A DNA stretch of 64,000 nucleotides from Polaromonas sp. (GCA_013297865.1 JAAFIP010000007.1:226013-290012); one strand, 5' to 3'. Numbered from the stretch's first letter, positions 46,334 through 56,972 are shown. The notes: generated from the letters alone by a model not told the origin. Translations and numbers: made by a program.

Positions 46334-47349
46334 CGCGGATAGAGCCAAATGTGGTGAGACCAGGGCGAGGAAATACAAGCCGTGTCCGAGTTGCAGGTCA
46401 GCACTAAGTCTTGTTTGGGAACGGATACAGGCCAACGACCCTGACCAGTCTGAAGGTGCCCATCACTAAAACCTACCCCGTCAGGCACCGCACCGCTCGC
46501 AATCGCTGCGGTGAAATGCGCTTCATTTGATGCAATAAGCACCGATCCAAAGGCGTCGGCAATCAAGTGAAAGTAGCGTTCACCACTCAAAACCCAGAAA
46601 CCTTCCGTTGCTGCCCGCAGTTTTGGTGGCGCTGTGAATGCGCCATCCCATCCCGCAAATGCGCCGACGCGCACCCCATCTGATTCCTTCGGTCTAGCCT
46701 CATCAGTCCCACGCCACCAAGGCTCTCGCAAGTGCCGCTCTACGCTGGCTTGCCAGCCATCTGCCTTAGAAGGAAACATGGCGCTACCGATGCGGTCTGA
46801 CAGCTTGCGCGCAGACCTCAACGCACCTTGGCGATAATGAGCCAGGCCTGATTGCCACGCTAAGACCTGGCCAACGGTGCGTACCTGCTCGGTACTATCC
46901 AGCATCGGCGCGATGCTTTTCATGCCACTGATCCATGACTCCGTACGTGAATTGGGTGTGGTGGCAATGCGATCTACAGCGTTTGTTACCCACGCCAGCA
47001 AGGCTGCCGGATCGCGCGTTAGTGTCGAGACTAGCTTTGGCATGACCTGCTGCCAAGCTGCTTTTATGAGCATGCTGCGCACGTCATTACCCAGCAATCG
47101 ATGCTCACTGAGAACCAGCATTTGTTGAAAGCACGCTTGAATCACAAATCGGCAGCGTTCTGAATCGGCGACTTGAACAACTTGCGCGATCGGATCAACT
47201 GCAGTGCGCAAAAACGCTTTTATGGCCTGAAAATCAAGCTCCGGTTGACGACTGCGCAACATGGCCAGTTGGGCGTTGTACAGCGGCCGATCTGCACGCA
47301 GTGCAGCAGTCAGTGCTGGCGAAATGTCTGTTGTTTCAAAAGCAGTCAT
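46330..47349 (-). CDS. Unrecognised 339-residue protein between the MoxR and VWA genes
   Basis: No family is recognised. The N-terminal two thirds look all-helical (several repeats of short helices up to about residue 210), and the C-terminal 100 residues look beta-rich (TEGFWVLSGERYFHLIADAF, then GSVLIASNEAHF). No signal peptide or membrane helix is seen. It starts two bases after the MoxR stop and overlaps the VWA gene by ATGA. In MoxR-VWA systems a third protein often sits between or beside them as the specific partner; this could be that component. Confidence 0.7.
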   Translation of the reverse strand: MTAFETTDISPALTAALRADRPLYNAQLAMLRSRQPELDFQAIKAFLRTAVDPIAQVVQVADSERCRFVIQACFQQMLVLSEHRLLGNDVRSMLIKAAWQQVMPKLVSTLTRDPAALLAWVTNAVDRIATTPNSRTESWISGMKSIAPMLDSTEQVRTVGQVLAWQSGLAHYRQGALRSARKLSDRIGSAMFPSKADGWQASVERHLREPWWRGTDEARPKESDGVRVGAFAGWDGAFTAPPKLRAATEGFWVLSGERYFHLIADAFGSVLIASNEAHFTAAIASGAVPDGVGFSDGHLQTGQGRWPVSVPKQDLVLTCNSDTACISSPWSHHIWLYPR

Positions 47350-47351
47350 TG

Positions 47352-48932
47352 TTAGCGCTGTTGTAACCAGATTGAGTAGTTGGTATAACGCTGGTGCAGG
47401 TATTTGAGAGCCAGCAGGTCATCGTAGAGATGCCCATGCAACTTGCGGCCTTTCGTACGATCTTGTACCAGCCGTTCAATTCGTACGAGACGCGAGCGCA
47501 CTTCACGTTCGGACACACCATCTAAACCGCTGCTAAGCTGAGTCAGCAGTTCACCGACATCATCATCGCGGTCAAGGTTGAGGCGATCATATTCTTGGCA
47601 GGCATTGTCAAACAAGTAGCGCAACCAGCTTAGGCGATCACTCTTGAAGCCGAGATTTTGCGGTTGATTGAAGAAAGGCGCATCGTGATCCGGCCGTAGC
47701 TTGTCGTTGAGGACGAAAGGCAAGACCTGACGTACATCTTCCAGATCGACTTCCTGTCCACCACGAAAATAAGCCATAGCCTTGCTGTAGATCAAGAGCG
47801 TCATCAAATTGCGAACTGATAGTCCATTGCGGGTCTGTTGTCCGAGATCTTTCAGACGATCGTTGCCAGTATTGGTTGACGTAAATTGCGCCCAGTCTAT
47901 CTCAGACAAGCGGGCAGTGTCCTTGGAGAGGTACTCGAATTGGATGCCAGCTGTTTCTAGCAGTTCGAACTGACTTGCAAAAAATTCAATGCGTCGTCGC
48001 ACCTCCGACGAAATCGTTATTCCACGAATCTCTAAAATAAGGTGATCGCATTCCGCCTCAGAAAATATGATCTGCGGCGGCACGAGCTCTTCAGGCTTAG
48101 CATTGTGCTCAACACGGGCAAGCAACTCTCCTAAAAAACGTGCATTAAATGCCAAAGCCTGCACGATCACATCAATACGGTCACGCAAGGCTTCGATGAC
48201 TTCGTATGTGCCGCCTCCGCGATCATCGTTAGCCGTCATGTACCAAGCGGCTTCCGGACATTCATAGATATGATTTAGCACCTCGGCATAGTTATCTCCC
48301 ATAACAGTGAGTAGTGCACTTTGAGTTCGGGTGGGAATTCGGTTGTACTCATCAATGACCTTAACTCGCATACCAAGCCAGGCTCTCCAAGCAATTCGTA
48401 TATCCGCCATATTCTGTGCATTGACCAAGTCTGCTGGCAGGGGATTGCCGAGCAAATCTGCAACCGTCATCTGCGGGTGGCCGTGTTGCATAGCCCGCTT
48501 GACCTCGCGAGGGGTGTAGCCAGCAAGCACACCCATCAAAATTGCACTGGCTGTCTTTCCGCGCCCTGGGCCCCCAACGAACAGGCATTTGCGTCGCGTG
48601 GCAAATGTTAGTAGCGGCAACAACACATAACTTGAATAACTTTGACCGGACGGCAAATGTAGACTACGCTTGGCATCCCCTACCACGTGACTTGAAGAGG
48701 CACCATTGTTGTATTCAATATCGTAGTGCGGGCTGATGATAGCGTTGTTTACGATCCAAAAATAGGCTTGTCGGAGCTTCTCGTCCAAAGGAGCTGCATC
48801 GCTAGCACCAGCATCGCCTTGCGAAAGCACGCCCTCGTAAAGTTCAGCAACATCGTACTCTAGGTGTGCAGTTGCTGGGCGTGGCTTCGTGGGTGCTTGC
48901 GAAACGCGGTTGAAAAAACCAAAAGGAGTCAC
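47352..48932 (-). CDS. MoxR-type AAA+ ATPase
   Basis: A 526-residue ATPase, longer than the usual MoxR length of about 330. Walker A GGPGRGKT is at 120-127, Walker B VKVIDEYNRIP at 190-200 (D194, E195), the sensor-1 asparagine is in TAND (233-236) and the arginine-finger region is LRDRID (249-254). About 100 residues precede the ATPase core and a long helical C-terminus follows. The start is GTG 48932 behind AAGGAA. It is the first gene of the operon. A TATATT-like -10 lies at 48963-48968 (minus strand), with no convincing -35. Confidence 0.85.
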   Translation of the reverse strand: MTPFGFFNRVSQAPTKPRPATAHLEYDVAELYEGVLSQGDAGASDAAPLDEKLRQAYFWIVNNAIISPHYDIEYNNGASSSHVVGDAKRSLHLPSGQSYSSYVLLPLLTFATRRKCLFVGGPGRGKTASAILMGVLAGYTPREVKRAMQHGHPQMTVADLLGNPLPADLVNAQNMADIRIAWRAWLGMRVKVIDEYNRIPTRTQSALLTVMGDNYAEVLNHIYECPEAAWYMTANDDRGGGTYEVIEALRDRIDVIVQALAFNARFLGELLARVEHNAKPEELVPPQIIFSEAECDHLILEIRGITISSEVRRRIEFFASQFELLETAGIQFEYLSKDTARLSEIDWAQFTSTNTGNDRLKDLGQQTRNGLSVRNLMTLLIYSKAMAYFRGGQEVDLEDVRQVLPFVLNDKLRPDHDAPFFNQPQNLGFKSDRLSWLRYLFDNACQEYDRLNLDRDDDVGELLTQLSSGLDGVSEREVRSRLVRIERLVQDRTKGRKLHGHLYDDLLALKYLHQRYTNYSIWLQQR

Positions 48933-49170
48933 GTGAAGTTCCTTTGCTTAAGACTAGCAGTCAATATACCGCAAACACTTAGACTATCGTTGAAAGTAAC
49001 GCTATGGATCAGTTTTGAAGCCAGCAGTGGCCACTTTCAGGCCTTTGCGCATCTGATCATATGAATGCCTGGAGCAGGCGAGCGATCTGGTCGTCATCGG
49101 AGGATTCGAGCTTTTACAAGCAATCTGGAATCCATTTCAGCAGAGATTAAGAAAAATTACTATTAATTTC

Positions 49171-49207
49171 ATAGCTGCTCCCGCGATATTCTATTGGGCT
49201 GGGGGCC
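49171..49207 (+). repeat. Dispersed repeat copy 9, right edge of island 1
   Basis: Perfect core, same orientation as copy 8. The shared flanks (ACTATTAATTTCATAGCT before, GCCTAAAACC after) extend the match to about 55 bases. Confidence 0.9.
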
Positions 49208-49223
49208 TAAAACCCATATAAAT

Positions 49224-50147
49224 TTACTCTCGCAGTCCATCCAGCGTGGTGGGATACCACAGCCGCAGCTTCAGCTCTTTGCGCATGCGGGTGTTGTCCA
49301 GGCGGCGGGATTCGCTCATGAAAGACAGCAGCATCAGGGGCAGCTGGTCCTGCGCGGTGCTGCGGGCTACGCGCGGCGGGCGGGGCAGGTTGTACAGGTC
49401 GGCGGCCTGGTCGAAATAGTCGCCCATTTTGAGCTGGCTGTTGTCGCTCACGTTGTAGGCGCGTTGCGGCTTGCCGCGCCACAGGGCGGCTATGCAGGCG
49501 CGGGCCAGGTCGTTGGCGTGGATGTGGTTGGTGTAGACGTCATCTTCTGCGCGCAGCACGGGCGTGCCTTTGAGCAGGCGGGTGCGCGGTGTGCCGCCTT
49601 CGCGGTCAGGGGCGTAGATGCCCGGAATGCGCAGGATGCTGGTGCGCACGCCGCTGCGGCCCAGCTGGCGCACCAGGCGCTCGGCGTCTACCCGGCGCTG
49701 CGCGCGCGGGGTGTGGGGCGCCACGGCGCGTGTCTCGGCCACCCACTGGCCTGCACAGTCGCCATACACACCGCTGGTAGAGCCATAGACCAGGGCCTGC
49801 GGCGCGCCGCGCTGGCGCAGGCTGCGCACCAGCCGCTGCGTGCGTGGGTCGCGCCACCACTGGGGGTCGTCCTGGGAGGGGGGCGGCGCCAGATGCAGCA
49901 CCCGGGCAGCAATGCCCGACAGGCGCGCCAGCGTGGTGGCTTGGTCCAGATTACCCAGCAGGGGCGTGATGCCTGCAGCGCGCAGCGTGGCCACCCGCTC
50001 GGGGCTAGAGGTGAGGGCCAGCACGCGCACGCGCGCAGGCAGCGCTTTTGCAACGCGCAAGCCCACGTCGCCGCATCCGACGATCAATATGCGAGATTGA
50101 CGGAACCTATGGGGTTTGGCGCCTAGGGGAGATTGGTTTGAAGGCAA
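49224..50147 (-). CDS. NAD(P)-dependent epimerase/dehydratase-like protein
   Basis: A 307-residue extended short-chain dehydrogenase-fold protein with the nucleotide-binding motif ILIVGCGDVG near residues 20-29, STSGVYG and a YTNHIHANDLARA region as in YeeZ/YfcH-like atypical SDRs. The usual catalytic YxxxK is not evident near RVDAERLV, so enzymatic activity is uncertain. Base composition is high GC again, marking the return to core sequence. It is divergent from the reductase gene. Confidence 0.8.
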   Translation of the reverse strand: MPSNQSPLGAKPHRFRQSRILIVGCGDVGLRVAKALPARVRVLALTSSPERVATLRAAGITPLLGNLDQATTLARLSGIAARVLHLAPPPSQDDPQWWRDPRTQRLVRSLRQRGAPQALVYGSTSGVYGDCAGQWVAETRAVAPHTPRAQRRVDAERLVRQLGRSGVRTSILRIPGIYAPDREGGTPRTRLLKGTPVLRAEDDVYTNHIHANDLARACIAALWRGKPQRAYNVSDNSQLKMGDYFDQAADLYNLPRPPRVARSTAQDQLPLMLLSFMSESRRLDNTRMRKELKLRLWYPTTLDGLRE

Positions 50148-50245
50148 AATACAGCCTGTGCGTTAAAACATGCAAGCATACCAAGCCTGATGCACTGACA
50201 CTCGGGCCTGGCATGTGAGCACCATTAGTCTTTCAGGATACCACC

Positions 50246-51283
50246 ATGTCGTTTACCGTCACCGTGCAGCCCAGCGGCCGCAGCTTTACCGTCAACCCCG
50301 ACCAGGCCATTTTGGCGGCGGGCATTGCCCAGGGCGTGGGCATGCCCTATGGCTGCAAAGACGGAGCGTGTGGCTCCTGCAAATGCAAAAAGCTCGAAGG
50401 CACGGTGGTGCACGGCCCGCACCAGAGCAAGGCGCTCAGCGCTGAGGAAGAAGCCAACGGCTACGTGCTGACCTGCTGCGGCGTGCCGCACGGCGACGTG
50501 GTGCTGGAGAGCCGCCAGGTCACCGAAGCCGGGGCCATGCCGATCAAGAAAATGCCTTCACGCGTGACCCAGCTGGAGAAAAAATCGCATGACGTGATGC
50601 TGGTCAAGCTGCAGCTGCCCGCCAACGACGTGATGCAGTTCCATGCCGGGCAGTATGTGGAGTTTTTGCTGCGCGACGGCGCGCGCCGCAGCTACAGCAT
50701 GGCCAACGCACCACACACCTTGGTGGCGGGCTCCCCCACGATCGAGCTGCACATCCGCCATATGCCGGGCGGCAAGTTCACCGACCATGTGTTTGGCGCG
50801 ATGAAGGAAAAAGAGATCATGCGTATCGAAGGGCCGTTTGGCAGCTTCTATCTGCGTGAGTCAGACAAGCCGATGGTGCTGCTGGCCTCGGGCACGGGCT
50901 TTGCGCCCATCAAGGCGCTGATTGAGCATATGCAGTTCAAAAACATCACCCGCCCCGCCACGCTGTACTGGGGCGGCCGCCGCCCGGAGGACCTGTACCT
51001 GCACGACTGGGTGATGGCCAAAGTGGCTGAAATGCCTAACCTTACCTACATCCCCGTGGTCTCTGATGCCACTACTGAAGACGCCTGGACAGGCCGCACC
51101 GGCTTTGTCCACCGGGCCGTCATGCAGGACCTGCCCGACCTGAGCGGCCACCAAATCTACGCCTGTGGCGCGCCGATTGTGGTGGACTCAGCCAAGAGCG
51201 ACTACACCGAGAAGTGCGGCCTGCCCGAAGAAGAGTTTTTTGCCGACTCGTTCACCAGCGAAGCCGACAAAGCCACAGCCTGA
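50246..51283 (+). CDS. 2Fe-2S ferredoxin / FAD-NAD(P)H reductase (AscD-like)
   Basis: A 345-residue three-domain electron-transfer protein. The N-terminal plant-type ferredoxin has C37, C42, C45 and C77 (CKDGACGSC, LTCC). It is followed by an FAD domain (RRSYSMANAP) and an NAD(P)H domain (LLASGTGFAPIKALIE). Homologues here are often annotated as CDP-6-deoxy-delta-3,4-glucoseen reductase, but no deoxysugar genes are nearby, so it is better read as an oxygenase- or general-purpose reductase. AGGATACC precedes the ATG. Confidence 0.88.
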   Translation: MSFTVTVQPSGRSFTVNPDQAILAAGIAQGVGMPYGCKDGACGSCKCKKLEGTVVHGPHQSKALSAEEEANGYVLTCCGVPHGDVVLESRQVTEAGAMPIKKMPSRVTQLEKKSHDVMLVKLQLPANDVMQFHAGQYVEFLLRDGARRSYSMANAPHTLVAGSPTIELHIRHMPGGKFTDHVFGAMKEKEIMRIEGPFGSFYLRESDKPMVLLASGTGFAPIKALIEHMQFKNITRPATLYWGGRRPEDLYLHDWVMAKVAEMPNLTYIPVVSDATTEDAWTGRTGFVHRAVMQDLPDLSGHQIYACGAPIVVDSAKSDYTEKCGLPEEEFFADSFTSEADKATA

Positions 51284-51307
51284 CCCTGCAGTCAACGAGA
51301 CACCCTT

Positions 51308-52294
51308 ATGCCAATACCAAGCTCAGTAAATCAAATTGCTCTCAAAATCATAGCTTCCGCCGCGATATTCTGCTGGGCTGCAGGCAGTTTTGCCCAACAA
51401 AAGCCGATCCGCCTGATCGTGCCCTATGCCGCAGGCGGCCCGATTGACGCCACCGCGCGCGTGCTGGCCGAGCGGGTCAAGGACAGCCTGGGCACCGTGG
51501 TGGTAGACAACCGCCCCGGCGCGGGCGGCAATATCGGCGCCGATGCCGTGGCCAAGGCCGCGCCCGACGGCCTGACCATCGGCATTGCCGCGCTGGCCAC
51601 GCATGCGATCAACCCCTGGCTCTACAGCAAGATGCCCTACAACGCGGCCACGGATTTTGCGGCCATCACCCAGATGGTGCGCGTGCCCAATGTGCTGGTG
51701 ATGAATGCCGACACCGCCCAGCGCCTGAGCATCAACACCCTGGCCGACCTGGTGCGCTATGCCAAAGCCAACCCCGGCAGGCTCAACTATGGCAGTGGTG
51801 GCAATGGCAGCGGCGGTCATCTGGCTGGCGAGATGTTCAAAACGCAGGCCGGCGTGTTTGCCGTGCACATCCCCTACAACGGTGGCAACCCTGCGCAGCT
51901 GGCGCTGCTCTCAGGCCAGGTGGACTTCAACTTTGACAACCTGGCCACTGCCGCGCCCAACATCCGCGCAGGCAAGCTCAAGGCCCTGGCGGTCACCAGC
52001 GCCCAGCGCAGCGCGGCGCTGCCCGAGGTGCCTGCAGTGGCCGAAACTTTCAAGGGTTTTGAAGTAGACACCTGGTGGGGCCTGGTCGCACCGGCCGCTA
52101 CCCCTAAGGAAACTTTGGACAAATACCAAAAAGCGTTTGCCGAAGCCCTCAGCGCCGACAGTACCAAGGCGCGCTTTGCAGGCCTGATGGCCGAGCCCGC
52201 GCCCAGCAGCAGTGCAGAGTTTGCTGCGCTGATGACGCGCGAGCGTGCCAAGTACGAAAAGCCCGTCAAGGCCAGCGGCGCAAAAGTGGACTGA
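51308..52294 (+). CDS. Bug/TctC-family tripartite tricarboxylate transporter receptor
   Basis: Periplasmic binding protein of 328 residues. IRLIVPYAAGGPIDATAR, VDNRPGAGGNIGADAVAK and HIPYNGGNPAQLALLSGQVD are characteristic of the Bug family. The signal peptide (to about FAQ, residue 28) is largely encoded by a copy of the dispersed repeat: IIASAAIFCWAAG. The ligand is unknown, as usual for Bug proteins; no TctAB membrane genes are adjacent. Confidence 0.92.
   Translation: MPIPSSVNQIALKIIASAAIFCWAAGSFAQQKPIRLIVPYAAGGPIDATARVLAERVKDSLGTVVVDNRPGAGGNIGADAVAKAAPDGLTIGIAALATHAINPWLYSKMPYNAATDFAAITQMVRVPNVLVMNADTAQRLSINTLADLVRYAKANPGRLNYGSGGNGSGGHLAGEMFKTQAGVFAVHIPYNGGNPAQLALLSGQVDFNFDNLATAAPNIRAGKLKALAVTSAQRSAALPEVPAVAETFKGFEVDTWWGLVAPAATPKETLDKYQKAFAEALSADSTKARFAGLMAEPAPSSSAEFAALMTRERAKYEKPVKASGAKVD
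51350..51385 (+). repeat. Dispersed repeat copy 10, encoding the Bug receptor signal peptide
   Basis: ATAGCTTCCGCCGCGATATT followed by CTGCTGGGCTGCAGGC; two or three changes from the core. It is read in the plus orientation as IASAAIFCWAAG, the hydrophobic part of the signal peptide. Confidence 0.75.
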
Positions 52295-52300
52295 TACAGT

Positions 52301-54187
52301 TTAGCGGGCGAGCTTGACTGGCGCCGTCAGGTCGCGGGCCAGCCGCTCGGGGGCTGTGGCAATGATCGGGATGATCGGGTCGGCCTCGATGGCATTGATT
52401 TTGGCCACCAGCTGCTTGGCAAGAGCCGCCCGCTGCGTGCCGCTGTCTTCCTCGCTGGGGCGCGTGCTCAGCGGCGAATCGACAAACTGCATGCGACGGT
52501 GCGCTCCCAGGGACATCTGGTTGAGCCGGGTGCGCAGCGCCTCCATCACCTCGGTGGCTTTGATCGTGCCCTGGTGAGACGCCCAGATCGCCACATGCAC
52601 GTTGTAGGTATCGCCATCGGTCAGGGGGCGCGCCGGGCGCATGCAGGTGGTCAAAATCTTGGTGCCCAGGTCGGTCAGCGCCTCGCGCGAGACGGGTGAC
52701 TCAATCAGGTACATGAAATGGTCGTCGTCCAGCCGCGCCACGGTGTCAATGTCGCGCCCCAGCCTGCGCAGCCGCGCCCCCAGATGCAACAGCACCGCGC
52801 CGCGCTGCTGCGCTGACAGCGGCTGCATCTGCTTTTGGTAGTCTACCCAGCGCACCATCACCACACCACAGGCCTGCGAAAAGCGCTCGCTGCGCACCAG
52901 CACCTGGGGCAGCCGCACCATGGCAATGCGCCCCAGTGTGAGGCCCGTAGCAGCATCGGTATTGTTCATAGCAGCCTCACGCTCCAGCGCGACATGGCTC
53001 TCCCGGCTGCGCATCACCATGCCCACATAGATCACCAGCGAGCCCAGGCATCCGCTGATCACACTGACCAGCTGTACCAGCTCGACATGGGCCAGCCAGC
53101 CTTGGTTGTAGACCAGGCGCACCAGCATCGATAGCACCAAAGGAGAAAGCCCCAGCACCACAAACCACAAGCTTGACCTGGCCCGCCATGCAATCCAGGC
53201 GGTGGAAAGCAGCAGCCACAGCAAGCTGAACGCGGCCAGCACATTGAGCGGCGCACGCGGGGTCTGCTGCGCCATCACGGCCACCAGCACGCTGGCCGCC
53301 AACAGCAGGCCAATCAGCCCCAGCGAGATGCGGTAGATCCAGCGAAAGCCCTCTTTGCTGTAGCTGACTTTGAGCACAAACCATATGCCCGAGGCCAGCG
53401 CACACAAGGGCGCTATCCAGCCCATGGTTTGGTTGAGCAGGGCACTGCTGGGCCACCAGCGGTGGCCTGCATAACCAATCATCACCAGCTGGGTCACCAT
53501 CAGCAGCAGCACCATCAGCGCATACCAGGCGTAGGTGGTATTGCGATACAGATAGGCTGTGGCCAGCCCCAGTACGGTCAGCACGCCAAACAGGCCAAAC
53601 ATCAGGCCGATGATGGTGCCCACGCGGGCCGCCGAGTCAATGTATTCCAGTGGCGAGACCAGCTGCAGGTGCTCGCTCAAAGGCGTGCGGTGCTCCAGCT
53701 TGACGAAATACACCCGCTCGCTGTCGGTGCGCGTTTGCAGCTCAAAGGTGGGCGAACGGGTTTGGCCGGGCCAGCGGCTGGGCGCAATGTCTGAGCCTGC
53801 TGACAGCATGCGCCACTGGCCAGGCTGGTCCTGCAGATACAGGGTGATGCGCTCGGTGCTGATGCGCGGTGAGCGCAGCAGCCACAGCTGGGCTGCTGCC
53901 GTGGCGGGCAAGGCAAAGCGCAGCCACACATCGTGCTGTGCGCCGGTGGGCATGGCCGTGCCTTTGGGCAGCAGCTTCCAGCCCGCCTGGTGCTGGGGGC
54001 TGTCAAATTCGTTGGGATTGCGTACCAGGCCCTTGGGCAACTGCTGCACTTGCACTGGCGCGGCCAGCTTGAGCGTGGGGCTGTCATCAAACAGACGGCC
54101 CAGCTCTTGCGCAAACGCGCTATGCTGTGCACACCAGCATGCCAGCCAGCACACGAGAGACGCGAGAAAAGGGCGCAGTGAAGTCAC
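52301..54187 (-). CDS. 7TM signalling protein with degenerate GGDEF domain
   Basis: A 628-residue membrane protein: signal peptide (to about residue 26), a periplasmic 7TMR-DISMED2-type sensor domain (about 30-180), seven hydrophobic helices (about 190-395) and a cytoplasmic GGDEF-like domain (from about 415). The GGDEF active-site loop is replaced by RLDDDHF, so diguanylate cyclase activity is unlikely; it may bind GTP or act through protein contacts. No ligand or partner is evident. It is convergent with the Bug receptor gene, seven bases apart. Confidence 0.82.
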   Translation of the reverse strand: MTSLRPFLASLVCWLACWCAQHSAFAQELGRLFDDSPTLKLAAPVQVQQLPKGLVRNPNEFDSPQHQAGWKLLPKGTAMPTGAQHDVWLRFALPATAAAQLWLLRSPRISTERITLYLQDQPGQWRMLSAGSDIAPSRWPGQTRSPTFELQTRTDSERVYFVKLEHRTPLSEHLQLVSPLEYIDSAARVGTIIGLMFGLFGVLTVLGLATAYLYRNTTYAWYALMVLLLMVTQLVMIGYAGHRWWPSSALLNQTMGWIAPLCALASGIWFVLKVSYSKEGFRWIYRISLGLIGLLLAASVLVAVMAQQTPRAPLNVLAAFSLLWLLLSTAWIAWRARSSLWFVVLGLSPLVLSMLVRLVYNQGWLAHVELVQLVSVISGCLGSLVIYVGMVMRSRESHVALEREAAMNNTDAATGLTLGRIAMVRLPQVLVRSERFSQACGVVMVRWVDYQKQMQPLSAQQRGAVLLHLGARLRRLGRDIDTVARLDDDHFMYLIESPVSREALTDLGTKILTTCMRPARPLTDGDTYNVHVAIWASHQGTIKATEVMEALRTRLNQMSLGAHRRMQFVDSPLSTRPSEEDSGTQRAALAKQLVAKINAIEADPIIPIIATAPERLARDLTAPVKLAR

Positions 54188-54232
54188 GGTGGTTGTGGGG
54201 CCTGTGCGGCCCTTCTTGGAACTGTAAAACGT

Positions 54233-54266
54233 GTACTTTAGGGGTGAATAGCCCCCACCAAAGTAC
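54233..54266. repeat. Hairpin between the 7TM gene and livF
   Basis: GTACTTT (54233-54239) and AAAGTAC (54260-54266) enclose an inner GGGG/CCCC stem, and TATTTTTT follows on the plus strand. Both flanking genes are on the minus strand, so it may be the livF 3' end or a regulatory site. Confidence 0.45.
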
Positions 54267-54337
54267 TATTTTTTACGCTCTGTGGCAAAAATCACAGGCT
54301 TGGGCGTCGCGCCAACACCCAGGCACCACAACGCGAT

Positions 54338-55066
<729 letters not shown>

Positions 55067-55085
55067 GTGGTGGTTTCCTTCCCAA

Positions 55086-55853
55086 TCAGTGGCCTGCGCC
55101 CAGATAGGCTTCGATCACTTTTTCGTTTTTCTGCACATCCGCAGGCGTGCCTTCGGCAATCTGTTTGCCATAGTCCAGCACCGTCACCCGGTCACACAGG
55201 CCCATCACCAGCTTCACATCGTGCTCAATCAGCAAAATGGTGCGGTTGTCTTTGCGGATCTGGTCAATCAGCTCACGCAGCATGACTTTTTCGGTGGCGT
55301 TCATGCCCGCTGCGGGCTCGTCCAGCGCAATCAATTGTGGGTCGGTGGCCAATGCGCGGGCAATCTCCAGGCGGCGCTGGTCACCATAGCTCAGCGTGCG
55401 GGCTTTGTAGTCGGCAAACTTGCCGATGCCGACATAGTCCAGCAGCTCTTGCGAGCGCTTGGCAATCGCAGCCTCTTCCTTCTTGGCTGCGCCACTGCGG
55501 AAGATGGCGCCAAAGATGCCAGCGTGGGTGCGCACATGGCGGCCCACCATCACGTTTTCCAGCGCCGTCATTTCAGCGAACAGGCGAATGTTCTGGAAGG
55601 TGCGGGCTATGCCTGCCTTGGCCACTTCGTGCACGGCAGAAGGTGTGTAGGGCTTGCCTGCCAGCTCGAATGTGCCGCTGTCTGGCGTGTACAGGCCCGT
55701 CAGCACGTTGAAAAATGTGGTTTTGCCCGCGCCGTTGGGGCCAATCAGGCCATAGACCTGGCCGCGCTGGATGGTGATGCCCACATCGCTCAGGGCCTGC
55801 AGGCCACCAAAGCGCTTGGACACACCACCGACTTTGAGAACTGTATCTGTCAT
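55086..55853 (-). CDS. livG: Branched-chain amino acid ABC transporter ATP-binding protein LivG
   Basis: ATPase of 255 residues with Walker A GPNGAGKTT, LivG-type signature LSYGDQRRLEIARAL and LIALDEPAAGMN. AAGGAG precedes the ATG. It pairs with LivF under the LivHM permeases; the gap to livF is 19 bases. Confidence 0.94.
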   Translation of the reverse strand: MTDTVLKVGGVSKRFGGLQALSDVGITIQRGQVYGLIGPNGAGKTTFFNVLTGLYTPDSGTFELAGKPYTPSAVHEVAKAGIARTFQNIRLFAEMTALENVMVGRHVRTHAGIFGAIFRSGAAKKEEAAIAKRSQELLDYVGIGKFADYKARTLSYGDQRRLEIARALATDPQLIALDEPAAGMNATEKVMLRELIDQIRKDNRTILLIEHDVKLVMGLCDRVTVLDYGKQIAEGTPADVQKNEKVIEAYLGAGH

Positions 55854-55865
55854 GCTGAGTTCTCC

Positions 55866-56972
<1,107 letters not shown>

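Noticed and set aside
49057..49113. Short minus-strand frame (LESSDDDQIARLLQAFI) with core-like GC between the MoxR gene and repeat copy 9
   Set aside because: Only 18 codons and no start. It could be the tail of a lost host gene, but it is too short to support.
38960..49213. Insertion sequence or prophage as carrier of island 1
   Set aside because: No transposase, integrase, terminal inverted repeats or phage structural genes were found.
50246..51283. Deoxysugar (ascarylose) biosynthesis gene
   Set aside because: The similarity is to a general ferredoxin-reductase architecture and no other deoxysugar genes are nearby.
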